Assembly (NCBI RefSeq): GCF_025061645.1
Contig: NZ_JANYMP010000008.1
Coordinates: 76,680-140,679 of the forward strand
DNA from: Umezawaea endophytica
GTDB taxonomy: Bacteria > Actinomycetota > Actinomycetes > Mycobacteriales > Pseudonocardiaceae
Length of the DNA stretch: 64,000 bases
Direction: 5' to 3'
The number at the start of each line of letters is the position of its first letter. The stretch's first letter is position 1. The notes under the pieces are model-generated. The model had not been told where the DNA came from. It saw only the letters and a list, made by a program, of their open reading frames with translations, and ran no database searches. This document shows, in pieces, positions 53,632 through 63,260 of the stretch. The translations under genes and the position numbers were made by a program.

Positions 53632-54521
53632 CGCAGCGCATGGCCAGGGGTGACGGCAGGACGGCGTTCGCCTACCTCACCCCGGCACTGCTGGTCCTCG
53701 GCGGCCTGATGGCCTACCCGATCTACCAGTTGGTGCTCATCTCGCTGTTCGACTACGGCCAGGAGCAGGTCAGCGGTGGCGCGCCGCTGGAGTTCCTCGG
53801 GCTCGGCAACTACACGGCGCTGCTGGCGGACCCGCAGTTCTGGACCGTGCTGTGGCAGACCGTCGGCTTCGCCGCGACCTGCGTGGTCGGCACCCTGGTG
53901 GTCGGGGCGGCGCTCGCCGTCCTGGCCACCAGGGTCCGCCCCTGGGCCCGGATGCTGCTGTTCCTCGCGGCGCTCGGCGCGTGGGCGACCCCCGCCGTCG
54001 CGGGCTCGACGATCTGGCTGTTCCTGTTCGACGCCAACTTCGGCCTGGTCAACGAGGTGCTGGGCAGCACGGGCTTCTCGTGGACGTTCGACCGCTGGAT
54101 CGCCTTCGGCCTCGTCGCAGCCCAGGTGATCTGGTGCTCGTTCCCGTTCGTCATGGTGACCCTCTACGCGGGCATCAAGGCCATCCCGCAGGAGGTCATC
54201 GAGGCCGCGGCGCTCGACGGCGCGTCCACCGCCCGCACCGCGCGCAGCGTCATGCTGCCCCTGCTGCGCCCGCTGATCCTCGTCGTCACGATCCAGTCGA
54301 TCATCTGGGACTTCAAGGTGTTCACCCAGATCTACGTGATGACCAGCGGCGGCGGCATCGCGGGCCGCAACCTCGTCCTCAACGTCTACGCCTACCAGCA
54401 GGCCTTCGCCGCCTCCGAGTACGGCCTCGGCGCCACCATCGGCGTCGTCATGACCGCCCTGCTGCTGCTGATCACCATCGGCTACCTGCGGGCGCTGCGG
54501 AAGTCGGGAGAAGAGCTGTGA
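53628..54521 (+). CDS. ABC sugar permease 1 of the second importer (MalF type)
   Basis: 297 residues from GTG 53628, overlapping the binding-protein stop (GTGA); an alternative ATG at 53640 exists. Six membrane segments, EAA loop IPQEVIEAAALDGASTARTA, and DFKVFTQIYVMTSGGGIAG as in DasB. Stop overlaps the next start by four bases, so the operon is tightly coupled. Confidence 0.92.
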   Translation: MTQRMARGDGRTAFAYLTPALLVLGGLMAYPIYQLVLISLFDYGQEQVSGGAPLEFLGLGNYTALLADPQFWTVLWQTVGFAATCVVGTLVVGAALAVLATRVRPWARMLLFLAALGAWATPAVAGSTIWLFLFDANFGLVNEVLGSTGFSWTFDRWIAFGLVAAQVIWCSFPFVMVTLYAGIKAIPQEVIEAAALDGASTARTARSVMLPLLRPLILVVTIQSIIWDFKVFTQIYVMTSGGGIAGRNLVLNVYAYQQAFAASEYGLGATIGVVMTALLLLITIGYLRALRKSGEEL

Positions 54522-55360
54522 AACGCCCCAGCAGGCTGATCGCCGAACTCGTCACCGTCGTCATCGCCGCGGTGATCGCGTTCCCGCTGTACTGGATGGT
54601 CCTGACCGCGCTGAAGCCCGCCGACGAGGTGATCTCGGCTGACCCGCGGCCGTGGACGCTGGCGCCCACGCTGGACAACTTCACCCGCGCGCTGACCGTG
54701 CAGAGCTTCGGCCGGTACTTCGTGAACAGCCTGGTCGTCGCGCTGGTCGTGGTGGTGCTGAGCCTGCTGATGTCGTTCCTCGCCGCGACGGCGCTGACGC
54801 GCTTCCGGTTCCGCGGCCGCACGACGATGCTGATCATGCTGCTGGTGGTGCAGATGGTGCCGGTGGAGGCGCTGACCGTGCCGCTGTTCTTCATGATGAG
54901 GTCGCTCGGCGACACGGTGCCCGCGTTCGGGCTGAACCACCTCGGGTCGCTGGTGCTGGTGCACCTGGCGTTCAGCATGCCGTTCGCGATCTGGATGCTG
55001 CGCGGGTTCGTCGCGGCGGTGCCGGTGGAGCTGGAGGAGGCGGCGACGTTGGACGGCGCGAGCCGGTTCCGGTTCCTGTGGCAGGTGCTGTTCCCGCTGG
55101 TCGCGCCCGGCCTGGTGGCCACCAGCGTGCTGGCGTTCATCCACGCGTGGAACGACTTCCTGTTCGCCAAGACGTTCATCATCTCGGCGGCGGAGAACCA
55201 GACGCTGCCGCTCGCGTTGCAGGTCTTCATCAAACCCGACCAGAACGACTGGGGAGCGATCATGGCAGGTTCGACGCTGATGACCATTCCGGTGCTGGTG
55301 TTCTTCGTGCTGGTGCAGCGCAGGCTCGTGTCCGGTCTCGCCGGGGCGGTGAAGGGGTGA
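54518..55360 (+). CDS. ABC sugar permease 2 of the second importer (MalG type)
   Basis: 280 residues from GTG 54518 (GTGA overlap). LYWMVLTALKPADEV, LEEAATLDGASRFRFLWQV as EAA loop, and FIHAWNDFLFAKTFI are characteristic. Forms the channel with permease 1. No ATPase gene is adjacent. Stop overlaps the GH20 start. Confidence 0.92.
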   Translation: MKRPSRLIAELVTVVIAAVIAFPLYWMVLTALKPADEVISADPRPWTLAPTLDNFTRALTVQSFGRYFVNSLVVALVVVVLSLLMSFLAATALTRFRFRGRTTMLIMLLVVQMVPVEALTVPLFFMMRSLGDTVPAFGLNHLGSLVLVHLAFSMPFAIWMLRGFVAAVPVELEEAATLDGASRFRFLWQVLFPLVAPGLVATSVLAFIHAWNDFLFAKTFIISAAENQTLPLALQVFIKPDQNDWGAIMAGSTLMTIPVLVFFVLVQRRLVSGLAGAVKG

Positions 55361-56745
55361 CGCTGCTGCCGCGCCCGGTCCGGTTCACCCCCGGCACCGG
55401 GCACACCGAGCGGGTCGAGCCGGTCGTGTCGTTCGTCGACGGGCCCGCGGAGTCGTACAAGATCGCGATCACTGCGGAGGGCGTGTCGGTCGAGGCGGCG
55501 GACGCGGCGGGCGCGTTCTACGCGGGGCAGACGATCCGCCAGCTCCTCGGGCCGGACGCGTTCCGGGCCGCGCGCGTCCGCGACGAGCCGCCGGTGCTGC
55601 CGGTGTGCGTCGTGGAGGACCGGCCGCGGTTCCCGTGGCGCGGCTGCATGATCGACGTGGCCCGGCACTTCCTGCCGAAGCACGACCTGCTGCGGTACGT
55701 CGACCTGATCGCGGCGCACAAGCTGAACGTGCTGCACCTGCACCTGACCGACGACCAGGGCTGGCGCTTCGAGGTGAAGAGGTACCCGAGGCTGACCGAG
55801 GTCGGGTCGTGGCGGCCGGAGTCGCGCTACGGCGACCGGCGGGCGAAGCTGTCGACCGGCAGGCCGCACGGCGGCTTCTACACGCAGGACGACCTGCGCG
55901 AGGTCGTGGCATACGCGGCCGAGCGGCACGTGACCGTGGTGCCGGAGATCGACGTGCCCGGTCACAGCCAGGCGGCCATCGCGGCGTACCCGGAGCTGGG
56001 CGTCGGCCCGGTGCCGGGGGTGTGGACCGACTGGGGGATCAACGAGAACGTGCTGAACCTGGAGGAGTCCACAGTGGACTTCTTCCGGACCGTGTTCGAC
56101 GAGCTGGTGGACGTCTTCCCCAGCGAGGTGATCGGCCTGGGCGGCGACGAGGTGCCGGGCGCGACGGAGGCGCACGGCGGGTTCATCCGGGCCATCGCCG
56201 AGCACCTGGCGACGCACGGGCGGCGCGCGTTCGGCTGGGACGAGATCGCCGAGGTCGGGCCGCTGCCGGACGGCGCGGTGCTGGCGTCGTGGCGCGGGGA
56301 GGACGCGGGTGTGGCGGCGGTGCGCGGTGGCCACGACGTGGTGATGTGCCCCGAGCGGCACGTGTACCTGGACTACCGCCAGTCCGACTCGCCGGACGAG
56401 CCGATCCCGGTCGGGACGGTGCTGTCGCTGGAGGACGTCCACCGGTACGAGCCGGTGCCGCTCGCGCTCACCGGCGACGAGCCAGGTCGGGTGATCGGCG
56501 CCCAGGCGAACCTGTGGACCGAGCACCTGGATTCGGTCCGACGGCTGGACTACGCGGCGTTCCCGAGGCTGGCCGCGTTCGCCGAGGTGGTGTGGAGCGG
56601 GGGCGAGCGCGACGAGGCGGAGTTCCTCGACCGGCTCGCCACCCACCACCTGCCCCGACTCGACGCGCTGGGCGTGGAGTACCGGCCCCTGTCCGGTCCC
56701 CACCCCTGGCAGACGATGCCGGGCGTGCCCGGTTTCCCACGGTGA
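55357..56745 (+). CDS. Cytoplasmic GH20 beta-N-acetylhexosaminidase
   Basis: 462 residues from GTG 55357, no signal peptide. An N-terminal GH20b-like domain (about 1-80) precedes the TIM barrel. Catalytic pair Asp264-Glu265 in GLGGDEVP; other landmarks are MIDVARHFLPK, HLHLTDDQGWRFEVKRYP, VVPEIDVPGHSQAAI and an ANLWTEHLDS segment near the substrate Tyr/Trp region. It would cut imported chitobiose to GlcNAc inside the cell, redundant with the GH3 enzyme of the das operon. Fourth gene of a fully overlapping operon. Confidence 0.93.
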   Translation: MTLLPRPVRFTPGTGHTERVEPVVSFVDGPAESYKIAITAEGVSVEAADAAGAFYAGQTIRQLLGPDAFRAARVRDEPPVLPVCVVEDRPRFPWRGCMIDVARHFLPKHDLLRYVDLIAAHKLNVLHLHLTDDQGWRFEVKRYPRLTEVGSWRPESRYGDRRAKLSTGRPHGGFYTQDDLREVVAYAAERHVTVVPEIDVPGHSQAAIAAYPELGVGPVPGVWTDWGINENVLNLEESTVDFFRTVFDELVDVFPSEVIGLGGDEVPGATEAHGGFIRAIAEHLATHGRRAFGWDEIAEVGPLPDGAVLASWRGEDAGVAAVRGGHDVVMCPERHVYLDYRQSDSPDEPIPVGTVLSLEDVHRYEPVPLALTGDEPGRVIGAQANLWTEHLDSVRRLDYAAFPRLAAFAEVVWSGGERDEAEFLDRLATHHLPRLDALGVEYRPLSGPHPWQTMPGVPGFPR

Positions 56746-57009
56746 TCAGAAGGTCGGCGTGGTGTCCTGGTAGAGGTCCGGGGTACTGAGCTCCTCCTCG
56801 GGGACGAGCATCCAGCAGGCGACGTAGAGGACCGCGCCCGCGCCGAAGCCGAAGAGCGTGGCGGCGACGAGACCGATGCGCAGCAGGGTCGCGTCGACGC
56901 CGATCAGCTTCGCGGCACCGCCGCACACGCCGCCCAGCATCTTCTCGTCCCGGCTGCGGCGGAACTTCTTGACCTTGTCGGTGGCTTCGTTGAGCACGTT
57001 GTTCGTCAT
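56746..57009 (-). CDS. Small PspC-domain membrane protein
   Basis: 87 residues from ATG 57009. SRDEKMLGGVCGGAAKLIGV is the PspC signature; one or two membrane helices follow (TLLRIGLVAATLFGFGAGAV then LYVACWMLVPEEE). Such proteins are linked to envelope stress, but no pspA is nearby. Its stop is directly adjacent to that of the convergent GH20 gene. Confidence 0.88.
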   Translation of the reverse strand: MTNNVLNEATDKVKKFRRSRDEKMLGGVCGGAAKLIGVDATLLRIGLVAATLFGFGAGAVLYVACWMLVPEEELSTPDLYQDTTPTF

Positions 57010-57100
57010 GGGGACAACGATGCCGCCCCGGAGCTGCGAAAACATCGGGGGCGGACCCTGACGTCCCCCGGATCCGGACCCCTGGCCTTACCCTCAGGCC

Positions 57101-57958
57101 ATGACGCCCGATGAGCTCGCCGCCGAGCTGGACCGGGTCGGGTACCTGCCCGACGCGGGGGTGACGACGGCCGCGTTCCTGGCGCTGCGGATGCACCGGC
57201 CGCTGTTCTGCGAGGGCGAGCCGGGCACCGGCAAGACGTCACTGGCCCTCGCGCTCGCCCAGGCCATGTCGCTGCCGCTGATCAGGCTCCAGTGCCACGA
57301 GGGCATCGACGCCTCGCAGGCCCTCTACGACTGGGACTTCCCCAGGCAACTGCTGCACCTGCGCGCCCTGGAAGCCGCCGCCGACGGCGCCCTGGACCCG
57401 GACGCCGCCGAAGCGTCCCTCTACACCCGCCGGTTCCTGCTGGCCAGGCCCCTGCTGCGGGCCCTGGAGGAGTCCCCGTGCGTCCTGCTGGTCGACGAGG
57501 TCGACCGCGCCGACGACGAGTTCGAGGCCTTCCTCCTGGAGGTGCTCGACACCAACGCCGTCACCATCCCCGAACTAGGCGAGATCCGCGCCCTCGTGCC
57601 ACCGATCGTCATCCTCACCTCCAACCGCACCCGCGAGGTCCACGACGCCCTCAAGCGCCGCTGCCTCTACCACTGGGTCGACCACCCCGACCTGGCCCGC
57701 GAGGTCGCGATCATCCGCCGCGGCCTGCCGGGCGTGTCGGAACGGCTGGCGTCGCAGATCGCCGTCGCGGTCGGGAAGCTGCGCGAACTGGACCTGCTCA
57801 AGCCGCCGGGCGTGGCCGAGTCGCTGGACTGGGCACGGGCGCTGTCGGCACTGGGCCGGACCGAACTGGACGCCGAGACGGCCGCCGTGACGCTCGGCGC
57901 GGTGCTCAAGTACCGCGAGGACGCGACCCGCGCGGTGGCGTCGGGCGTACTGGGCTGA
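57101..57958 (+). CDS. MoxR-type AAA+ ATPase (CoxD-like)
   Basis: 285 residues. Walker A GEPGTGKTS (about residues 40-48), Walker B VLLVDEVDRADDEFE, sensor 1 LTSNRTREVHDALKRR, and a lid ending in SLDWARALSALG. Next to a VWA protein and Cox-type genes it matches CoxD, a chaperone for maturation of the molybdenum centre. Followed after 102 bases by the VWA gene. Confidence 0.88.
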   Translation: MTPDELAAELDRVGYLPDAGVTTAAFLALRMHRPLFCEGEPGTGKTSLALALAQAMSLPLIRLQCHEGIDASQALYDWDFPRQLLHLRALEAAADGALDPDAAEASLYTRRFLLARPLLRALEESPCVLLVDEVDRADDEFEAFLLEVLDTNAVTIPELGEIRALVPPIVILTSNRTREVHDALKRRCLYHWVDHPDLAREVAIIRRGLPGVSERLASQIAVAVGKLRELDLLKPPGVAESLDWARALSALGRTELDAETAAVTLGAVLKYREDATRAVASGVLG

Positions 57959-58060
57959 CCACCGGTCGGCCGCCCCACGTGAGCGCTGGTCAACCCCGTC
58001 CCCGCGCCCAGTTGAGATTCCTGGACGATCCTCCAACCGCCGGAGGCGCACAATCGAAGG

Positions 58061-59137
58061 ATGGCGGTGCTCACCGGATACGTCGGGTTCGCCCGTGCGC
58101 TGCGTCGGGCGGGCGTCGGGTGCGGGCCCGATCGGGTGCGGGCGTACGTCGCGGCGGTCGAGCACCTCGATCCGGGTCGTCGTGACGACCTGTACTGGGC
58201 GGGTCGGTTGACGTTGTGCGGGGAGCCGGACGACCTGCCGCGCTACGACGCCGCGTTCGACGCCTGGTTCGGTGGCGTGGAGCCGCGGCGGGTCGAGCGG
58301 CGGAAGCCGTTGGCGACCCGGTTGGCCTCGCTCAACGGGGGCGCGGAGCAGGACGGGCGGACCGGCAGGCTGGCGACCGCGGCCAGTGACGTCGAGGTCT
58401 TGCGGCACAAGGACATCGCCGGGCTCACGGCCGCGGAGAAGGCGCACCTGGGGGAGCTGATCGCGGCGTTGGAGCCGGTTCCGCCGAGGAGGCGGGCGCT
58501 CAGGACCCGGAAGGCGAAGAGCGGCGTCCCCGACGCGAGCCGGACGTTGCGGGCGATGCTGGCGGCCGGGGGAGAGCCCGCGAAGCCGCGGTACCGGCGC
58601 AAGGGCACTCGGCCGCGCAAGGTGGTGCTGCTGATCGACGTGTCCGGGTCGATGTCGCCGTACGCCGACGCGCTGCTGCGGTTCGCGCACGTGGTGGCGC
58701 GGGCGATGCCGACCGAGGTGTGCACGCTCGGCACGCGGCTGACCAGGGTCAGCCGCCAGCTCGGGCACCGGGACGCCGAGTTCGCCCTGACGAGCGCGGC
58801 CCGCGCCGTGCCGGACTACGAGGGCGGTACCCGTCTCGGTGAGACGATCAAGGTTTTCCTGGACCGGTGGGGGCAGCGCGGCGCCGCGAGGCGCGCCGTC
58901 GTCGTGGTGTTCTCCGACGGTTGGGAACGGGGTGACCCGGCTCTGCTGGGTGAGCAGCTCGCACGTCTGCGGCGGCTCGCGCACGCGGTCGTCTGGGTCA
59001 ACCCGCACGTCGGCAAGGCCGGGTACGCCCCGACCCAGTCCGGCATCATCGCGGCCCTGCCGCACGTGGACCGCCTGCTGGCGGGCCACAGCCTCGACAC
59101 CCTGCGCCACCTGCTCAAGGAGATCAACCGTGCGTGA
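58061..59137 (+). CDS. VWA domain protein (CoxE-like)
   Basis: 358 residues. The C-terminal half is a von Willebrand A domain with full MIDAS: DVSGSMS (about residue 193), the downstream Thr in GGTRLGETIK and Asp in VVFSDGWERGD. The N-terminal half (FARALRRAGVGCGPDRVRAY) is typical for CoxE. Works with the MoxR ATPase on the apo-hydroxylase. Its stop overlaps the start of xdhC. Confidence 0.9.
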   Translation: MAVLTGYVGFARALRRAGVGCGPDRVRAYVAAVEHLDPGRRDDLYWAGRLTLCGEPDDLPRYDAAFDAWFGGVEPRRVERRKPLATRLASLNGGAEQDGRTGRLATAASDVEVLRHKDIAGLTAAEKAHLGELIAALEPVPPRRRALRTRKAKSGVPDASRTLRAMLAAGGEPAKPRYRRKGTRPRKVVLLIDVSGSMSPYADALLRFAHVVARAMPTEVCTLGTRLTRVSRQLGHRDAEFALTSAARAVPDYEGGTRLGETIKVFLDRWGQRGAARRAVVVVFSDGWERGDPALLGEQLARLRRLAHAVVWVNPHVGKAGYAPTQSGIIAALPHVDRLLAGHSLDTLRHLLKEINRA

Positions 59138-60242
59138 TGTGCTCGACGAACTGGTCCGCCGCGTGGCGGACGGCGAGACGGTCGGGGTCGGGACGGTCGT
59201 CGCGACCTTCAGCTCGGCGCCGCGCTCACCGGGCGCCGCGATGCTGGTCGGACCGGACGGCGAGGTCACCGGCAGCGTGTCCGGCGGCTGCGTCGAAGGG
59301 GCGGTGTACGACCTCGCGCAGCAGGTCGTCGCCGAGGACCAGCCGGTGCTCCAGCGCTACGGCGTGAGCGACGACGACGCGTTCGCGGTGGGGTTGACCT
59401 GCGGCGGGATCATCGACGTGTACGTGGAGTCGATCAACGCCGAGACGTTCCCGGAGCTGGCGGAGATCCACGAGGCCGTGCGGGCTGAGGTGCCGGTGGC
59501 CATCGCGACGGTCATCGAGCACCCCGACGCCGACCGGGTGGGCCGCCGGGTGGTGATCTGGCCGGACCGGGTGTCCGGGACGCTCGGGTCGGCGCGGGCG
59601 ACGGACGCGGTCGTGGACGACGCGCGGGGGATGCTGGCGACCGGCCGCAGCGGGTCGCTGCACCACGGGCCGGACGGGCAGCGGCGCGGCGAGGGCATGA
59701 CGGTGTTCGTGAACTCGTTCGAGCCGCCGCCGCGGATGCTGGTGTTCGGCGCGATCGACTTCGCGTCCGCGATGGCCAGGCTCGGTTCGTTCCTCGGCTA
59801 CCGGGTCACGGTGTGCGACGCGCGGCCGGTGTTCGCGACCGCGAGCCGGTTCCCGGAGGCCGACGAGGTCGTCGTGGACTGGCCGCACCGCTACCTCGTG
59901 GCGCAGGCCGACGCCGGGCGGGTGGACGAGCGGACCGTGGTCGCGGTGCTGACGCACGACCCGAAGTTCGACGTGCCGCTGCTGGAGGTCGCCCTGCGGC
60001 TGAAGCTCGCGTACGTCGGCGCGATGGGGTCGCGGCGCACGCACGACGACCGGCTGCGGCGGCTCCGCGAAGCGGGGGTGACGGAGGGCGAGCTGGCCGG
60101 GATGGCGTCGCCGATCGGGCTGGACCTGGGCGCGCGCACGCCGGAGGAGACGGCGGTGTCGATCGCGGCCGAGATCATCGCTCTGCGTTGGGGCGGTCGC
60201 GGTGAGCGATTGACGGTTCTCGACGGCGCGATCCACCGGTAG
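59130..60242 (+). CDS. XdhC/CoxI-family molybdenum-cofactor maturation protein
   Basis: 370 residues from GTG 59130, overlapping the VWA stop. N-terminal XdhC domain (TVVATFSSAPRSPGAAMLVG, SGSVSGGCVEGAVYD-type Cys motif) and C-terminal Rossmann domain (LVFGAIDFASAMARLGSFLG; AYVGAMGSRRTHDDR). Family members bind and sulfurate the cofactor before insertion into the large subunit. Usual GAG of the Rossmann motif is replaced by GAID. Confidence 0.9.
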   Translation: MRDVLDELVRRVADGETVGVGTVVATFSSAPRSPGAAMLVGPDGEVTGSVSGGCVEGAVYDLAQQVVAEDQPVLQRYGVSDDDAFAVGLTCGGIIDVYVESINAETFPELAEIHEAVRAEVPVAIATVIEHPDADRVGRRVVIWPDRVSGTLGSARATDAVVDDARGMLATGRSGSLHHGPDGQRRGEGMTVFVNSFEPPPRMLVFGAIDFASAMARLGSFLGYRVTVCDARPVFATASRFPEADEVVVDWPHRYLVAQADAGRVDERTVVAVLTHDPKFDVPLLEVALRLKLAYVGAMGSRRTHDDRLRRLREAGVTEGELAGMASPIGLDLGARTPEETAVSIAAEIIALRWGGRGERLTVLDGAIHR

Positions 60243-60256
60243 CGGCGTTAGGGTGA

Positions 60257-60272
60257 TGTGACACCGGTCACC
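60257..60272. promoter_or_regulatory. Crp-type operator before the hydroxylase structural genes
   Basis: TGTGACACCGGTCACC fits TGTGA-N6-TCACA at all but the last base and also the Streptomyces Crp form GTG-N6-GNCAC exactly. It lies 22 bases before the start of the iron-sulfur subunit, close enough to overlap the transcription start, which would suit repression as well as activation. Confidence 0.5.
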
Positions 60273-60294
60273 CACCACTGGCCTGGAGGGTTTC

Positions 60295-60828
60295 ATGCGC
60301 ATCACCGTCAACGTCGACGGCGTGGGTTACACCGACGATGTGGAACCGCGAACGCTGCTGGTCCACTACCTCCGAGAACGACTAGGCAAAACCGGAACCG
60401 TCGTCGGCTGCGACACGAGCAACTGCGGCGCGTGCACGGTCCACCTCGACGGCCACAGCGTGAAGTCGTGCTCCGTGTTCGCCGTGCAGGCGGACCGCCA
60501 CGAGGTCACCACGATCGAGGGTCTGGCGCGGGACGGGAAGCTGCACCCCGTGCAGCGGGCGTTCCACGAGAACCACGCGCTCCAGTGCGGGTTCTGCACG
60601 CCAGGAATGATCATGCAGTCGCTCGACCTGATCGCCGACCACCCCGACCCGGACGAGGAGACCGTCCGCAAGGGACTGGAGGGCAACCTCTGCCGGTGCA
60701 CCGGCTACCAGAACATCGTGAAGGCCGTGCGGGACGCGGCCCACCACATGCGTCCCGGCGCGGGCCCGGAAGCCGAGCAGGTCACCGAGGAGACCCGGTC
60801 GCCTTCGCACGCCGGAGGCGGGGAATGA
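60295..60828 (+). CDS. Molybdenum hydroxylase iron-sulfur subunit (CoxS-like)
   Basis: 177 residues, SD CTGGAGGG. Two [2Fe-2S] clusters: plant-type Cys39, 44, 47, 59 ([22 protein letters not shown] region, as CxxxxCGxC...C) and the second with Cys98, 101, 133, 135 (CGFC...CRC). Passes electrons from the Mo centre to the FAD subunit. Overlaps the large-subunit start (ATGA). A C-terminal tail of about 20 residues is variable. Confidence 0.95.
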   Translation: MRITVNVDGVGYTDDVEPRTLLVHYLRERLGKTGTVVGCDTSNCGACTVHLDGHSVKSCSVFAVQADRHEVTTIEGLARDGKLHPVQRAFHENHALQCGFCTPGMIMQSLDLIADHPDPDEETVRKGLEGNLCRCTGYQNIVKAVRDAAHHMRPGAGPEAEQVTEETRSPSHAGGGE

Positions 60829-63260
60829 CCGCGACAGTCGAACCGGAGATCGGTAAGGCGCGGCTGCGCAAGGAGGACGCGCGGCTGATCACCGGCGACA
60901 CCCGGTGGACCGACAACATCCAGATGGCCGGGATGCTGCACATGGCGGTGCTCCGCAGCCCCATGGCGCACGCGAGGATCACCAGCGTCGACGTGACCGC
61001 CGCCGCGGCCATGCCCGGCGTGCTGCTGGTGCTGACCGGCGAGGACGTGGCCGAGGAGCAGGGCAGCCTGCCGTGCGCGTGGCCGATCACCGAGGACATG
61101 CTCGCCCCACCGGCCCCGTCGCTGGCCGTGGGCGAGGTCAACTTCGCGGGCGAGGGCGTCGCCGTCGTGATCGCCCGCAGCGACTACGAGGCGCACGACG
61201 CGCTGGCCGCGATCGACGTCGAGTACGACGAGCTGCCGGTCGTGCTGGACATGAAGGCCGCCCTCGCCGACGGCGCGGACCTCGTGCACCCGGACCTCGG
61301 CACGAACAAGAGCGCGACCTGGGTGTTCGACTCCGCCGAGGCGGGGACGGGCTCCGACGTCGACCAGGCCATCGCCGACGCGGAGGTGACGGTCACCAGG
61401 ACGTTCCGCCAGCAGCGGCTGATCCCGGCGTTCATGGAACCCCGGTCCGTCGTGGTCGACCCCGGCGGTGGGTCGATCACCATGTGGTCGGCGACGCAGG
61501 TCCCGCACATCCTGCGGTGGATGCTGGCCGCCGTGCTCGGCATCCCCGAGCACAAGGTGCGGGTCATCGCCCCGGACGTGGGCGGCGGGTTCGGCGGCAA
61601 GCTCCAGGTCACGCCGGAGGAGGTGCTGACCCTGCTGGTCGCGCGCCGCCTCGGCAAACCGGTGAAGTGGACGGAGTCGCGCACCGAGTCGATGCTGTCC
61701 GCCCACCACGGCCGCGACCAGGTGCAGGAGCTGACGATCACCGCGCGCCGCGACGGCACGGTCACCGGCCTGAAGGTCGACCTGCTCGCCGACATGGGCG
61801 CGTACCTGCGGCTGGTCACGCCGGGCGTGCCGATCCTCGGCGCGTTCATGTTCAACGCCATCTACAAGTTCCCGGCGTACCGGTTCACCTGCGTCAACGT
61901 GTTCACGAACAAGGTGCCGACGGACGCGTACCGCGGCGCGGGCAGGCCGGAGGCCACGTTCGCGATCGAGCGGATGATGGACGAGCTGGCCGCCGAGCTC
62001 GGCGTGGAGCCGATGGAGCTGCGCCGCAAGAACTGGATCAAGCACGAGGAGTTCCCGTTCACCACCGTCTGCGGGCTCACCTACGACTCCGGCAACTACG
62101 AGGCCGCGACCGACCGGGCCATGGAGCTGTTCGGGTACGAGGAGCTGCGGCGGGAGCAGGCCAGGCGGCGGGAGAGCGGTGACCCGGTCCAACTGGGCAT
62201 CGGGATCTCGACGTTCACCGAGATGTGCGGCCTTGCGCCGTCGCGGGTGCTCGGCTCGCTGCGCTACGGCGCGGGCGGCTGGGAGCACGCGGCGATCCGG
62301 ATGCTGCCCACCGGGAAGGTCGAGCTGATCACCGGCACCTCGCCGCACGGGCAGGGGCACGAGACGGCGTGGAGCCAGATCGTGGCGGACCGGCTCGGCG
62401 TGCCGTTCGAGGACGTCGAGGTGCTGCACGGCGACACGCAGTCGTCGCACAAGGGCATGGACAGCTACGGGTCGCGGTCGCTGGCCGTCGGCGGCACGGC
62501 GATCGTGCTGGCGGCGGACAAGGTGCTCGCCAAGGCCCGCACGCTGGCCGCGCACCTGATGGAGTGCTCGGAGTCCGATGTGGACTTCTCCAACGGCCAG
62601 TTCTCCGTGCGGGGCACCGGAACCAGCACCGCGCTCACCGACGTAGTGCTCGCGGCGCACGTGGCGCACAACCTGCCGGACGGCATGGAGCCGGGCATGG
62701 ACGCCGAGTCGACGTTCGACCCGACGAACTTCTCGTTCCCGCACGGCACGCACCTGTGCGCGACGGAGGTCGACACCGAGACCGGCGCCGTGAAGATCCA
62801 CTCGTACGTCTGCGTCGACGACATCGGCGAGGTGGTGAACCCGCTGATCGTCGAGGGCCAGGTGCACGGCGGGCTGGCGCAGGGCATCGCGCAGGCGCTG
62901 TTCGAGGAGGCCGTGCACGACGAGTCGGGCACCCTCACGACGGCGACCCTGGCGGACTACCTGGTGCCGACGGCGGCGGACCTGCCGCACTTCACCACCG
63001 ACCGCACGGTGACACCCGCGGACTCCAACCCGTTGGGCGTGAAGGGGGTCGGCGAGGCGGGCACGATCGCGTCGACCCCGGCCGTGGTCAACGCGATCAT
63101 CGACGCCGTGCGCCACCTCGGCGTGACCGACGTCGAGATGCCGTGCACGCCGATGCGCGTGTGGAAAGCGGTGCACGAGGGCAAGGAGCGGGGTGTGCCG
63201 ACGACACCGGTCGCGGCGGGCGGCCTTGGCTCCATCGACGCGCAGGGAGGTGCGGAGTGA
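60825..63260 (+). CDS. Molybdenum hydroxylase large subunit (CoxL form II / aldehyde oxidase-like)
   Basis: 811 residues, usual length about 780-810. Mo-pterin motifs: [36 protein letters not shown], and the C-terminal [20 protein letters not shown] with the catalytic Glu. The active-site loop is [11 protein letters not shown] (about residues 367-377), the form II sequence; the S-selanylcysteine loop AYRCSFR of true CO dehydrogenase is absent. It therefore more likely hydroxylates an aldehyde, purine or other heterocycle. Substrate unknown. Confidence 0.93.
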   Translation: MTATVEPEIGKARLRKEDARLITGDTRWTDNIQMAGMLHMAVLRSPMAHARITSVDVTAAAAMPGVLLVLTGEDVAEEQGSLPCAWPITEDMLAPPAPSLAVGEVNFAGEGVAVVIARSDYEAHDALAAIDVEYDELPVVLDMKAALADGADLVHPDLGTNKSATWVFDSAEAGTGSDVDQAIADAEVTVTRTFRQQRLIPAFMEPRSVVVDPGGGSITMWSATQVPHILRWMLAAVLGIPEHKVRVIAPDVGGGFGGKLQVTPEEVLTLLVARRLGKPVKWTESRTESMLSAHHGRDQVQELTITARRDGTVTGLKVDLLADMGAYLRLVTPGVPILGAFMFNAIYKFPAYRFTCVNVFTNKVPTDAYRGAGRPEATFAIERMMDELAAELGVEPMELRRKNWIKHEEFPFTTVCGLTYDSGNYEAATDRAMELFGYEELRREQARRRESGDPVQLGIGISTFTEMCGLAPSRVLGSLRYGAGGWEHAAIRMLPTGKVELITGTSPHGQGHETAWSQIVADRLGVPFEDVEVLHGDTQSSHKGMDSYGSRSLAVGGTAIVLAADKVLAKARTLAAHLMECSESDVDFSNGQFSVRGTGTSTALTDVVLAAHVAHNLPDGMEPGMDAESTFDPTNFSFPHGTHLCATEVDTETGAVKIHSYVCVDDIGEVVNPLIVEGQVHGGLAQGIAQALFEEAVHDESGTLTTATLADYLVPTAADLPHFTTDRTVTPADSNPLGVKGVGEAGTIASTPAVVNAIIDAVRHLGVTDVEMPCTPMRVWKAVHEGKERGVPTTPVAAGGLGSIDAQGGAE

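Noticed and set aside
60705..63176. 823-codon frame antisense to the hydroxylase large subunit
   Set aside because: Shadow frame without family features.
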